DNA from: Candidatus Neomarinimicrobium atlanticum
GTDB lineage: Bacteria > Fidelibacterota > Marinisomatia > Marinisomatales > Marinisomataceae
Assembly: GCA_000402815.1 (NCBI GenBank)
Contig: AQSA01000010.1
Coordinates: 1-47,558 of the forward strand
Direction: 5' to 3'
Length of the DNA stretch: 47,558 bases
A program made the position numbers and the translations under genes. The stretch's first letter is position 1. The number at the start of each line of letters is the position of its first letter. Positions 1 to 7,779 of this stretch are shown here, piece after piece. Under the pieces are notes generated by a model. That model did no database searches, was not told the DNA's origin, and was given only the letters and a program-made list of their open reading frames with translations.

Positions 1-158
1 AGAGGTTAGAAGAGTTATTTATTCCAGGAGATTCAGAATCATTGAGGATTGCAAAAAGTTCTCCAGCGTTGAATCTTTTGAAACAATTAAGAGATGAGGC
101 ACATCGCTTTGCTATTACTTTTCAGAGGAGCAAAAGAAAGAAGAGAATGTTTAAATAA
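1..158 (+). CDS. uvrC: UvrABC excinuclease subunit C, C-terminal end (partial)
   Basis: Only the last 51 codons are present; the gene starts before the window, and its frame enters at base 3 and ends at TAA 156-158. UvrC makes the dual incisions around bulky DNA lesions in nucleotide excision repair. The visible tail contains the conserved run LLKQLRDEAHRFAITF followed by a basic end (RSKRKKRMFK). This matches the region of UvrC around its RNase H-like second nuclease domain and the lead-in to the C-terminal helix-hairpin-helix. The protein ends soon after this motif, so the C-terminal (HhH)2 domain appears short or absent. I infer the assignment from this motif alone. The downstream gene on the same strand is a lipoprotein with no obvious functional link. 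Confidence 0.8.
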   Translation, partial: RLEELFIPGDSESLRIAKSSPALNLLKQLRDEAHRFAITFQRSKRKKRMFK

Positions 159-163
159 TAACA

Positions 164-193
164 TTGAATCATACCTAGTTTTTTATATATATT
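164..193 (+). promoter_or_regulatory. possible promoter of the lipoprotein pair
   Basis: TTGAAT (164-169) is followed after 18 bases by TATATT (188-193). The start codon of the downstream gene is at 199, so transcription would begin about at the ATG. That would give a leaderless mRNA and fits the absence of a Shine-Dalgarno sequence there. The region is very AT-rich, so chance matches are likely. Confidence 0.25.
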
Positions 194-198
194 TTTGA

Positions 199-2184
199 AT
201 GGATAAAAAAATACTTTTATTTTTTAGTGTAATATTTATTTGGACCTGCTCCTCAAGTCCAACCAAAAGCGAACCAGCACCACAAGCTCCCACGGTAAAT
301 AATTTAACCATTACCACCAATGAGGATACTCCAGCTATTTTTACCATGACAGGCACAGATCCAGAAGGTGCAGCCTTAACCTTTAGTGTCAGCACCCAGC
401 CTCAGAATGGAACGGTTACCGCAAGTGGGGCAGCAGGAACCTACACCCCCAATGAAAATTTTAATGGCACAGACACCTTTGCTTATATAGCCAGTGATGG
501 AGGCCTATCTAGTGCTGTAGGCTTAGTGACAGTCACCGTAACTGCAGTAGATGATGATCCCAATACCATGAATGTATCAGTTATTATTGACGAAGATACT
601 TCAGTCATTTTAACCCTTAAAGCAGGAGAAGTTGATGGTGATAATATTGCATTTAATATTCAAAATGATCCTACGAATGGATCAGTAACAATATCAGGGG
701 AAAAAGCAACCTACACACCAAACGAAAACTATTACGGGAGTGACTCGTTCACCTTCGAAGCAGTTGATATCTCTGCAAAAAAGATTTTAAATACAGCTAC
801 TGCAACGATTACTATTAATCCTATTAATGATGCACCTGTTGTAGATCATACATCTGCTCAGGGATGGAATAATGCAAACTTAACTCTTACATTAGCAGCT
901 TCTGATGTTGAAGGTGATAATGTTAGTTTTGAAATCGTAGACAACCCTACCAACATATCTGCCTCTATCGATGGAAGTACGTTAACCATCAATAAGTCAA
1001 GCAGCTTTTGGGGCGCAGATAGCTTAACCTATTATGCCTATGACGGAACTGAATATGGGAATACTGCCAAAGTAGATATCAACTTTAAACGTTATATTAA
1101 TTATAATCGCTCGGCTTACGAACTTAGAAACAGCGATCTATGGATAGATCAACAATATTTTTGGAATAACTTTAGTCATGGTGCTGAATGGGCTGGAGAA
1201 GCAGACTATGACGGAGATGGTGATATTGATGTAATGCTTTCATTTAATGATGAAACTGAGACTCGAAAACCAAGTTTTCTATATTTAAATAACGGTGATG
1301 ACACATTTACTGATGCCAGTTATTTAATTCAAAATAATACAGGAACTTTATTTACTAGGAAAGATATTGTTGGTGATTTCAATGGTGATAATATCCCAGA
1401 TACATTCTATTTTGATACTGGAGCTCATGCTGGCCAGCAAGCACATCAAGCTGGAATTTTTAGCAATAGTGATGGTACGTTTAATTTTAAAATTTTTGAT
1501 GACTATGAAGCAGTATACGCCCATGGCGGAACATCTGCTGACATTGATAATGATGGAGATATCGATATATATGTATGTTCCTCTCAGGATGGAGAAATGA
1601 ATGGTTATTTTATGATTAATGATGGATTAGGTAACTTTACCTATGATACAAGTCGATTAGTCCGAATGGATGCAACTTTTTGGGAAGCTTCATTATTTGA
1701 TATTAACAAAGATAACTGGCCAGACTTAATTTTAGATGGGACAAATTGGAATACTAATGAGGCATTAAATTTAGTTCTTTTTAATAATAATGGAACATTT
1801 GATATTTCTAACAGCATAACATTTCCAAAGATAGATAATGATTTTAATCCAGGATCACCAACTCAAGTAGTTGATCATGGTTTTTACGATTTAGATGGCG
1901 ATGGTAATATTGAAATTATTGCTTCTTATACTTGGTCATATGATGAGGGTGGAGTGAGAATTTTTTCTCATAATGGAGATTATGACTATTTTGATAATAC
2001 TGATAATATGATTGATATTCCTCATATTGATATACCAGGAGAAGCGGACTTAATGTTTAGAATTAGAATACAAGATATTGATAATGATGGAAATCTTGAG
2101 TTAGTAAATGACAAAAAAAATCTAGCCAATGATTGGGGACAAATTTGGGAGTGGAATGGTACAAAATTTATCAAGGTTCCTTAG
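199..2184 (+). CDS. surface lipoprotein: cadherin-like stalk repeats plus FG-GAP-type head
   Basis: A 661-residue predicted lipoprotein. Residues 1-17 form a signal peptide ending in a lipobox-like FIWTC, so Cys17 would be lipidated. Residues about 30-300 hold three tandem Ig/cadherin-like repeats with the recurring pattern NEDT...ATYTPNENYYGSDSFTF, each about 90 residues. From about residue 335 onward there are calcium-loop motifs of FG-GAP/VCBS type (DYDGDGDIDVM, DFNGDNIPD, DIDNDGDIDIY, DLDGDGNIEI, DIDNDGNLEL), suggesting a beta-propeller head. Function is unknown; surface adhesion or glycan binding is inference. The first repeat (about 300-540) is GC-richer, about 47% by hand count, than the rest at about 36%. 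No Shine-Dalgarno sequence is visible before the ATG. The next gene starts 1 bp after the stop and is a paralogue in its N-terminal half. Confidence 0.75.
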   Translation: MDKKILLFFSVIFIWTCSSSPTKSEPAPQAPTVNNLTITTNEDTPAIFTMTGTDPEGAALTFSVSTQPQNGTVTASGAAGTYTPNENFNGTDTFAYIASDGGLSSAVGLVTVTVTAVDDDPNTMNVSVIIDEDTSVILTLKAGEVDGDNIAFNIQNDPTNGSVTISGEKATYTPNENYYGSDSFTFEAVDISAKKILNTATATITINPINDAPVVDHTSAQGWNNANLTLTLAASDVEGDNVSFEIVDNPTNISASIDGSTLTINKSSSFWGADSLTYYAYDGTEYGNTAKVDINFKRYINYNRSAYELRNSDLWIDQQYFWNNFSHGAEWAGEADYDGDGDIDVMLSFNDETETRKPSFLYLNNGDDTFTDASYLIQNNTGTLFTRKDIVGDFNGDNIPDTFYFDTGAHAGQQAHQAGIFSNSDGTFNFKIFDDYEAVYAHGGTSADIDNDGDIDIYVCSSQDGEMNGYFMINDGLGNFTYDTSRLVRMDATFWEASLFDINKDNWPDLILDGTNWNTNEALNLVLFNNNGTFDISNSITFPKIDNDFNPGSPTQVVDHGFYDLDGDGNIEIIASYTWSYDEGGVRIFSHNGDYDYFDNTDNMIDIPHIDIPGEADLMFRIRIQDIDNDGNLELVNDKKNLANDWGQIWEWNGTKFIKVP

Positions 2185-2185
2185 T

Positions 2186-4045
2186 ATGGTAAGATATTTA
2201 AGCATATTAATTTTCCTATTTATTTTATCATGTAGTAGTGATGGTGGTAGCTCGTCTCCAACTGCACCATCTATAACTTATCCACCAGTAGCATCTAGTG
2301 TTATTTTATCAACAAGCGAAGATCAGGCTGTAATATTTCCTTTTCAAGCAACCGATCCTTCTGGTTTACCATTGACATTTTTAATAGATACACAGCCTTC
2401 AAATGGTAGTGTAGTAATATCAGGAAGCAGTGGAACTTATACACCCAATACTGATTTTAATGGAAAAGATTTATTTTATTATAAGGCTACCTCTACAAAT
2501 GGTACAAGTCTAAAGGCAAAAGTAGAAATATCTGTTCTTGCTTTAGATGACGATCCATCTTCTGGAAACGTATCTGTAACCATCGATGAAGATACCAGCA
2601 TTGATATTACCTTACCTTTAATAGAGGTTGATGGCGATAATGTACAATTTACAATTGTAAGTCAACCTGCTAATGGTACTGTTTCATTGAGCGGTAATAC
2701 AGCAACGTATTCACCAAATCCTAATTTTTATGGAGGCGACTCTTTTCAATTTGATGTCAACGATCTTAATCGCTCCATCGATGCTTCTACAGCATCTATA
2801 ACAATTAATCCTGTGAATGATAAACCTATTGTGAGTGATATTAACGGATTAACAATTAACGATGGAAAACCTATTGAAATTTCACTAAGCGGCGAAGATA
2901 TTGAAGGTGATAATTTATCATATTCAATAAATGATAGTCCATCAAGCGGATCTGTTTCAATTGATGGGTCGGTAGCAACATTTATTCCGTCAGAGTATAA
3001 TGCTAGCGTTAGTTTTACTTATAAAGCATACGATGGAACAGATTATAGCGATATTGGAACAGTGAATATTGATATTGGATATAAAAATATTTCTTTCGGA
3101 GATAATAATACAGATATTGGACGATCAATTGTTCAAGCAAGTGATGGAGGATTTCTTATTGCTGGATACAATATAATTAATCAAGACGATGGAAGTGTTG
3201 CATTAGTAAAGACTGATGCCAATGGAGTATTAGAATGGATTAAAAATTTAGATAATCTACGAAATGAAGGAGCCTATTCAGTTATTGAGCATTCTTCTGG
3301 AGGTTATGTGACAGCTGGTTGGTCAACTATTAATAGTCGTAGTGATTTTTATATTGTAAAAACGGATGTACAAGGAAATATAGAATGGGAAAAACGAATA
3401 GGTAACCAGAATAAAGATGAGTCTGATATTGCATATTCTTTAATAGAGCTTTCTTCTGGCGATATAATGGTAACAGGTATGACTCGATCAAATGGTAGCG
3501 GATCCATGCTTGTCAAAATTGCACAAAATGGCGACATTTTACCTTTTAGTGACGGTAATGATTGGCATTATTATGGCAGTGAAAAAGATGAATTTGCTTT
3601 TGATATTGTAGAAGCAAGTAATGGTGATATTTTTACCGTTGGATTTCAAACTTCTGCTTATCAATCAGATGATCGCTTATGGGCAACAAAATTTGTTGGC
3701 GTTGTAAACGACAATACTATTGATAGTGAGGTCTCAGAAATTATTAATTATTCTATAAATGATGATAGAGCTTTTGCTTTATGTGAATCACTTTCTAATA
3801 ATGGAATTGTTATGGTAGGATATGCTAATAATCAAAATATGCTTGTAATTCATTTAGACAACAGTCTTCAAACTGTTAATTCTTTGGATTTAGGTGTAGG
3901 TATTTTGTATGATATTCAACAAACAACTGATCAAGAGTATATAGTAGTTGGAAAACATGTCAGCAGCAATGGGATTGATAATGTTTATATTGCTAAGCTA
4001 TCATCAAATCTTAATATAGTTTGGGAAAAATCTTTTGGAGCATAA
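2186..4045 (+). CDS. surface lipoprotein: cadherin-like stalk repeats plus DGG-type beta repeats; 3' end probably truncated
   Basis: I chose the ATG at 2186 because it gives a clean lipoprotein signal (MVRYLSILIFLFILSCSS, lipobox LSC); an upstream in-frame ATG at 2129 would bury it. The product is 619 residues. Three stalk repeats (residues about 40-305) closely resemble those of the preceding gene (for example DEDTSIDITL...VDGDNVQF, ATYSPNPNFYGGDSF). The head is different: repeats of the type SIVQASDGGFLIAGY...KTDANGVLEWIKN, as seen in large secreted proteins of Bacteroidetes-like bacteria, probably a beta-propeller. The protein ends abruptly at WEKSFGA, in the middle of a motif that normally continues into a further repeat. 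The stop lies at a junction with a murA fragment on the other strand, so the C-terminus is probably lost. Function is unknown. Confidence 0.7.
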   Translation: MVRYLSILIFLFILSCSSDGGSSSPTAPSITYPPVASSVILSTSEDQAVIFPFQATDPSGLPLTFLIDTQPSNGSVVISGSSGTYTPNTDFNGKDLFYYKATSTNGTSLKAKVEISVLALDDDPSSGNVSVTIDEDTSIDITLPLIEVDGDNVQFTIVSQPANGTVSLSGNTATYSPNPNFYGGDSFQFDVNDLNRSIDASTASITINPVNDKPIVSDINGLTINDGKPIEISLSGEDIEGDNLSYSINDSPSSGSVSIDGSVATFIPSEYNASVSFTYKAYDGTDYSDIGTVNIDIGYKNISFGDNNTDIGRSIVQASDGGFLIAGYNIINQDDGSVALVKTDANGVLEWIKNLDNLRNEGAYSVIEHSSGGYVTAGWSTINSRSDFYIVKTDVQGNIEWEKRIGNQNKDESDIAYSLIELSSGDIMVTGMTRSNGSGSMLVKIAQNGDILPFSDGNDWHYYGSEKDEFAFDIVEASNGDIFTVGFQTSAYQSDDRLWATKFVGVVNDNTIDSEVSEIINYSINDDRAFALCESLSNNGIVMVGYANNQNMLVIHLDNSLQTVNSLDLGVGILYDIQQTTDQEYIVVGKHVSSNGIDNVYIAKLSSNLNIVWEKSFGA

Positions 4046-4287
4046 GGAGTGTTTAAATTTTTTGGATTAATAGTAATGTTGGAATGGTCAAAACTAACTT
4101 TTCCCCCCATCTCTTCAATTAAATTGCCCATTGTTATAGAGTCAGACAACTTTGGTACATTACTAATAGTTAAAGGCTTATCATTAAGTATTGATGCTGC
4201 CATTAAAGGTAATACAGCATTTTTGGCACCACTAACAGTTATATCTCCAAAAAGCTGATTTTTTCCCTCTATTTCAAAATAGTCCAT
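3985..4287 (-). pseudogene. murA: UDP-N-acetylglucosamine 1-carboxyvinyltransferase, N-terminal fragment
   Basis: Residues 1-84 are clearly MurA, the first committed enzyme of peptidoglycan synthesis: MDYFEIEGKNQLFGDITVSG, then AKNAVLPLMAASIL with the conserved Lys22, then NVPKLSDS, and NLNTPYAP. In MurA the last motif normally continues as YDLV.KMRAS and on to about 420 residues. Here the match stops after Pro84 (codon 4036-4038). The remaining 16 residues are only the antisense of the neighbouring lipoprotein gene, running to a stop at 3985. About 80% of the protein, including the catalytic Cys loop, is missing. The fragment starts 2 bp after acpS, in a normal operon position. Either the locus is rearranged and a functional murA lies elsewhere, or the assembly is chimeric here. 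Confidence 0.85.
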
Positions 4288-4289
4288 AA

Positions 4290-4640
4290 CTATTTATCTA
4301 TTACGCAAAAAGCCAAAGCGTAGTTCCCGTCATGTGATATCGAGATATTAATATCTTGACAAGACTGACTTAAAACATAAGGCTTTCCACTTTTACTGTT
4401 TAAAATTTGTATGGATTTAAAAGATTGTCTAGTTGCAGAATCGTAAGAGGATAATGCTTTTTTTATTGCTTCTTTGGCTGCAAATCTTCCAGAAAAATAT
4501 TGTGATTTATCTCCTTTATTTTCTGACTCAGCAATTTCTTGCTCAGAAAATATTTTATTCATAAATCTTAATCCCCTATCAGAGCTTAAAATAGATTGAA
4601 TACGATCAATTGCTACAATATCAACACCTAGATTAAGCAT
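4290..4640 (-). CDS. acpS: holo-[acyl-carrier-protein] synthase
   Basis: A 116-residue AcpS-type phosphopantetheinyl transferase, which moves 4'-phosphopantetheine from CoA onto acyl carrier protein to activate it for fatty-acid synthesis. Visible hallmarks are LGVDIVAIDRI near the N-terminus (Mg-binding Asp) and GRFAAKEAIKKAL (Mg-binding Glu and Lys), ending with NISISHDGNYALAFCV. I start at the ATG at 4640, which has GAGG 6 bases upstream and gives the usual MLNLGVDI start; an in-frame ATG at 4652 would consume that ribosome binding site. It overlaps the 3' end of the upstream HAD gene by 8 bp, so the two are probably translationally coupled. Confidence 0.93.
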   Translation of the reverse strand: MLNLGVDIVAIDRIQSILSSDRGLRFMNKIFSEQEIAESENKGDKSQYFSGRFAAKEAIKKALSSYDSATRQSFKSIQILNSKSGKPYVLSQSCQDINISISHDGNYALAFCVIDK

Positions 4641-5316
4641 TATTAACCTCATCTATAATATCAATAACTTCAGAAATATCTTCAATGTCCCAATTTGCAC
4701 CAGAGTCCTTTACTCCAAAAGCATCTCCGTATTTTGCAAAAATAGTTTTTATGCCCATACTATTTGCTCCAACCATATCTCTTTCAGGCCAATCTCCTAC
4801 CATCAATACTTCATCTTTCGATAAATTCAATCTTTCAAGTGCTAACTTAAATGGTTTTGGAGAAGGTTTTCTTTCTCGTGAATCATCGAATGTAACTACT
4901 GTATCAAAAGAATGATGGAGATTAAGATAATAAATTCTCATCCAAGCCTCTCTACTGGGAGCATCTGAAACGATAGCTAGCTTAATACCATTTTTTAATA
5001 AGTGATTTAATGTTTTTTGAACGTTTGGATATGCCTTCAAATTAGCTTCTTTTGCTCTTCTGTAAGCTACAATTCCTGCTGCTAAATATTTATTGTCAAC
5101 ATAGCCAATTTTATTTTTTAAGAATTTATCGAAAACTACCTGATTTTCCCATCCATCAGCTTCATATATTTTCATTATTTCCTTATAGGACGTATCTATA
5201 TCAAGATCTAAGCCAGCTTCTCTCATGGATGAGATAGCGCTCATCACAGCTTCTTTTTTCATTTTTACAAAGTCTAGAAGAGTGTTATCTAGGTCAAAAA
5301 TAACTGCCTTAATCAT
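4633..5316 (-). CDS. HAD-superfamily hydrolase (phosphoglycolate phosphatase/YjjG-like)
   Basis: A 227-residue haloacid dehalogenase-type phosphatase with all four HAD motifs: I, VIFDLDNTLLD (nucleophile Asp8, Asp10); II, AIVSDAPSR (S/T-type); III, the conserved Lys in ERKPSPKPF; IV, MVGDWPERDMVGA. A helical cap of about 80 residues sits between motifs I and II, as in subfamily IA. The substrate cannot be read from sequence; phosphoglycolate, nucleotides or other small phosphoesters are all possible. Its start overlaps the stop of the TPR gene by 4 bp and its end overlaps acpS by 8 bp, placing it in one operon with envelope/lipid genes. Confidence 0.85.
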   Translation of the reverse strand: MIKAVIFDLDNTLLDFVKMKKEAVMSAISSMREAGLDLDIDTSYKEIMKIYEADGWENQVVFDKFLKNKIGYVDNKYLAAGIVAYRRAKEANLKAYPNVQKTLNHLLKNGIKLAIVSDAPSREAWMRIYYLNLHHSFDTVVTFDDSRERKPSPKPFKLALERLNLSKDEVLMVGDWPERDMVGANSMGIKTIFAKYGDAFGVKDSGANWDIEDISEVIDIIDEVNNA

Positions 5317-6518
5317 CCCTCATACTTCTCAGGATTTCTAACACGATCAATTTCGTATTCCGCCATCTTTCTCCACTCTCTGTCATTTCTAGCTTTTTCA
5401 AAATGATTAATAGACGTATTTTTATTTCCTTTTCCACCGCAATATTCAGCAATACCTAACTCAAACCAACCGCCACCAAAGTTCTTTTTAAGATCAATTG
5501 CTTCTAATGCTGCTTCTTTAGCAGCTTCGCAGTCATTTAATTTATTATGTGCCTCAGCTAAGTGAAACCAAGATAAAAACTCTTTAGGCTGTAACTCCAC
5601 AGCCTTATTTAAAGACTCTGCTGATCTATTATAGTCTTCTAATTTAGCATATGTAATACCCATAGCATGATATGCTGCTCCATAGCTAGGTTTAATATCA
5701 ATTGCTGTTTTAAAGCTTAAAATTGCATCTTCATATTTTTCTAAATCAATAAAGATTTCACCTAAACTTTTGTGAGCTTTATAATATTTCTTATTAAGCC
5801 TAACAGTCTCGGCAAAAGATTCTTTTGCATTCTCTATATCTCCATTTTCTTTGTATGCTAAACCTAGATTATACCACCCCTTATCAAATGTTTTTTTAAT
5901 ACCTAAAGCACTTTGATAGTTTTGAATAGCTAAAGATAAATTACCCATCTTTTTTTGCAAAACTCCCATTTGAAAGTACGCTTGATACAACCTACTATTG
6001 ATTCCTAACACTTGTTCATATTTTGATAAAGCAGACTCAAGATTTCCATTTTTATAATCTCTGTTTGCGCTGTTGTATAGCTTTTTGGCTACATTAGATA
6101 TTGATATTTTTGACTTTTTATAATTTGGGTCTATTGATAGTGATTGTTTATAATATTTTACAGCTGACGTAAAATCTTTCTTTCCTTCATAAGCTTTGGC
6201 TGTTCCATAGTATGCCTCAACTGAATTAGGAACATTAGCTATAACATCAGAAAATCCAGATATGGCGTCATCAAATCTGCCATCTTGAACGGATCTATTT
6301 GCATTAATCATTTTATTTCTTAAACCATTTAAACGATCAAACTCCTTTCTGAAAGAGTCATTTGTTTTGTCTAAATCAATAGCTGCTTTAACTTTTTCTC
6401 CAGCTAACTCCAAATTACCCGAAGATAGAGCTTTCTGAGATTCTTCATATAAAGCTGAAGCTGATGTTTGAGCAAATAAAGTTGTTGAAAATAATAAGAT
6501 AAAAATAATGTTTTTCAT
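5313..6518 (-). CDS. secreted/periplasmic TPR-repeat protein
   Basis: A 401-residue protein with an N-terminal signal peptide (MKNIIFILLFSTTLFA, probable cleavage before Gln) followed by about ten tetratricopeptide repeats filling the rest. Examples are AYYGTAKAYEGKKDFTSAVK, AYFQMGVLQKKMGNLSLAIQ, GWYNLGLAYKENGDIENAKE and AYHAMGITYAKLEDYNRSAE. TPR arrays are protein-protein scaffolds; the partner is unknown, and a role in envelope assembly is only inference. I use the ATG at 6518 because it starts a proper signal peptide and follows an AAAGGCGG ribosome binding site; the in-frame ATG at 6557 lacks these. Its stop overlaps the HAD gene by 4 bp. Upstream lies tRNA-Leu. Confidence 0.8.
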   Translation of the reverse strand: MKNIIFILLFSTTLFAQTSASALYEESQKALSSGNLELAGEKVKAAIDLDKTNDSFRKEFDRLNGLRNKMINANRSVQDGRFDDAISGFSDVIANVPNSVEAYYGTAKAYEGKKDFTSAVKYYKQSLSIDPNYKKSKISISNVAKKLYNSANRDYKNGNLESALSKYEQVLGINSRLYQAYFQMGVLQKKMGNLSLAIQNYQSALGIKKTFDKGWYNLGLAYKENGDIENAKESFAETVRLNKKYYKAHKSLGEIFIDLEKYEDAILSFKTAIDIKPSYGAAYHAMGITYAKLEDYNRSAESLNKAVELQPKEFLSWFHLAEAHNKLNDCEAAKEAALEAIDLKKNFGGGWFELGIAEYCGGKGNKNTSINHFEKARNDREWRKMAEYEIDRVRNPEKYEG

Positions 6519-6600
6519 TGTTCCGCCTTTAAAGTATTCATTTTTTTTAATTATCACGTAATCTATAAATCTTTTAAAAAAATACTAAATGTTATTTTTG

Positions 6601-6684
6601 TGCCGAAGGCGGGACTTGAACCCACACAGAGTTTCCTCCACTAACCCCTCAAGCTAGCGTGTCTACCAATTCCACCACTTCGGC
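6601..6684 (-). tRNA. tRNA-Leu (anticodon GAG)
   Basis: An 84-nt class II tRNA with acceptor pair GCCGAAG/CTTCGGC, D-loop TGGAATTGGTAGACA, anticodon stem CTAGC/GTTAG around loop TTGAGGG (anticodon GAG), a long variable arm (GTGGAGGAAACTCT) and T-arm GGGTTCAAGTCCC. The discriminator base is A, and CCA is not encoded. It begins 4 bp after the secG stop. E. coli has the same order (secG followed by leuU, also GAG), so this is probably an old linkage read through from secG. Confidence 0.95.
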
Positions 6685-6688
6685 TATC

Positions 6689-7033
6689 TTAATTTGTGGC
6701 TTCTTCTGGAAGAAGATCATCTGAAGGTAAAGTATACTCATTTGGAACAGCCAGTTCTACTTCTCTTGATTCTGCATCTTTTTGAATAATAGATTCAGCA
6801 GATGATGAAGATTCTCCGCTTAGAAAACCAATTACCAAAGCTAGACCAATAAATGTTATTCCAAGCCATGTAGTTAATTTTGTAATGAAATCATTTGCAC
6901 CTGAAGATCCTAACATGGAATTAGCAACACCACCCATCATAGAATTTAAGCCTCCTTGGCCAGATTGCATTAATATGACTCCAATGAGCAATAAACTTAC
7001 CAATGTATGCACTACTATTAAAAATTCAATCAT
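6689..7033 (-). CDS. secG: protein translocase subunit SecG
   Basis: A 114-residue auxiliary subunit of the SecYEG channel. There are two membrane segments: residues about 3-22 (FLIVVHTLVSLLLIGVILMQ) and about 50-70 (FITKLTTWLGITFIGLALVI). Between them is the family signature QSGQGGLNSMMGG, then GSSGANDF. The C-terminal tail of about 40 residues is acidic and poorly conserved, as is usual. It starts 8 bp after the tpiA stop (AGAGGTG ribosome binding site) and ends 4 bp before tRNA-Leu. Confidence 0.95.
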   Translation of the reverse strand: MIEFLIVVHTLVSLLLIGVILMQSGQGGLNSMMGGVANSMLGSSGANDFITKLTTWLGITFIGLALVIGFLSGESSSSAESIIQKDAESREVELAVPNEYTLPSDDLLPEEATN

Positions 7034-7041
7034 AACACCTC

Positions 7042-7779
7042 TTATAATTTTAACTGTTTAACTATATCTTTAAACTTTTCAAAGTTAGCGCTAGCGCTTC
7101 CAATGAGAAAACCATCAATTAATTCTATGCCAATAAGGTCATTCAAATTATTAGCATCAACCGATCCACCATAAAATAACTTAATATTATCTAAATCTGT
7201 ATCTGAATATAAACTTTTTAATCTATTTTTTACATAAGAAAGCATTTGATGAATATATTCATTTGAAGGAACATCTCCTGATCCAATTGCCCATACTGGC
7301 TCATATGCAATAGTTAGGTTTCGATCATTTAAATCTTTTGGAAGTATAGATAACTGACTTTCAATAATGCTCTCAGTAATGTTATCATTTTTTTCTTCTA
7401 ATGTTTCACCTATACATAGAATAGGATTAGCTTTACTGGATAAGACAGCACCTAATTTCTCTGCAATAATTTCATTATTTTCTTTGTATATGACTCTTCT
7501 TTCAGAATGGCCAACGATACATGAATGTATATCGATAGAGCTAATAGATGTTGATCCAGTATAAGCACCTTTATTATGGATGTCACAGTCCTGCATACCA
7601 ATTTTTAAATCTATATTTAGACGATCTTTTACTGAACGTATACATGTATGTGATGGAAAAATTATGATATCTTTATTGGAAAATAATTCTTTTTCAGCAT
7701 TAAGCTTCTCAATAAAATCTATTGAACTTACTTCATCTAAATACATTTTCCAGTTTGCTGCTATTGTTATTTTTTTCAT
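7042..7779 (-). CDS. tpiA: triosephosphate isomerase
   Basis: A 245-residue TIM barrel interconverting dihydroxyacetone phosphate and glyceraldehyde 3-phosphate in glycolysis/gluconeogenesis. Active-site residues are visible: Asn9 and Lys11 in AANWKM, His91 in IVGHSERR, Glu160 in AYEPVWAIGSG (leading into the flexible loop 6), and the phosphate-binding FYGGSVDANN. It is full length. Its ATG overlaps the pgk stop by one base (TAATG), giving tight coupling to the preceding glycolytic gene. Confidence 0.97.
   Translation of the reverse strand: MKKITIAANWKMYLDEVSSIDFIEKLNAEKELFSNKDIIIFPSHTCIRSVKDRLNIDLKIGMQDCDIHNKGAYTGSTSISSIDIHSCIVGHSERRVIYKENNEIIAEKLGAVLSSKANPILCIGETLEEKNDNITESIIESQLSILPKDLNDRNLTIAYEPVWAIGSGDVPSNEYIHQMLSYVKNRLKSLYSDTDLDNIKLFYGGSVDANNLNDLIGIELIDGFLIGSASANFEKFKDIVKQLKL

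Noticed and set aside
199..4045. Type IX secretion substrates
   Set aside because: Both proteins have lipoprotein signals and I see no C-terminal sorting domain; one C-terminus is lost at the junction, so this cannot be tested fully.
4049..4258. A 69-codon plus-strand open frame after the second lipoprotein
   Set aside because: It is the antisense of the murA fragment, whose MurA identity is clear.
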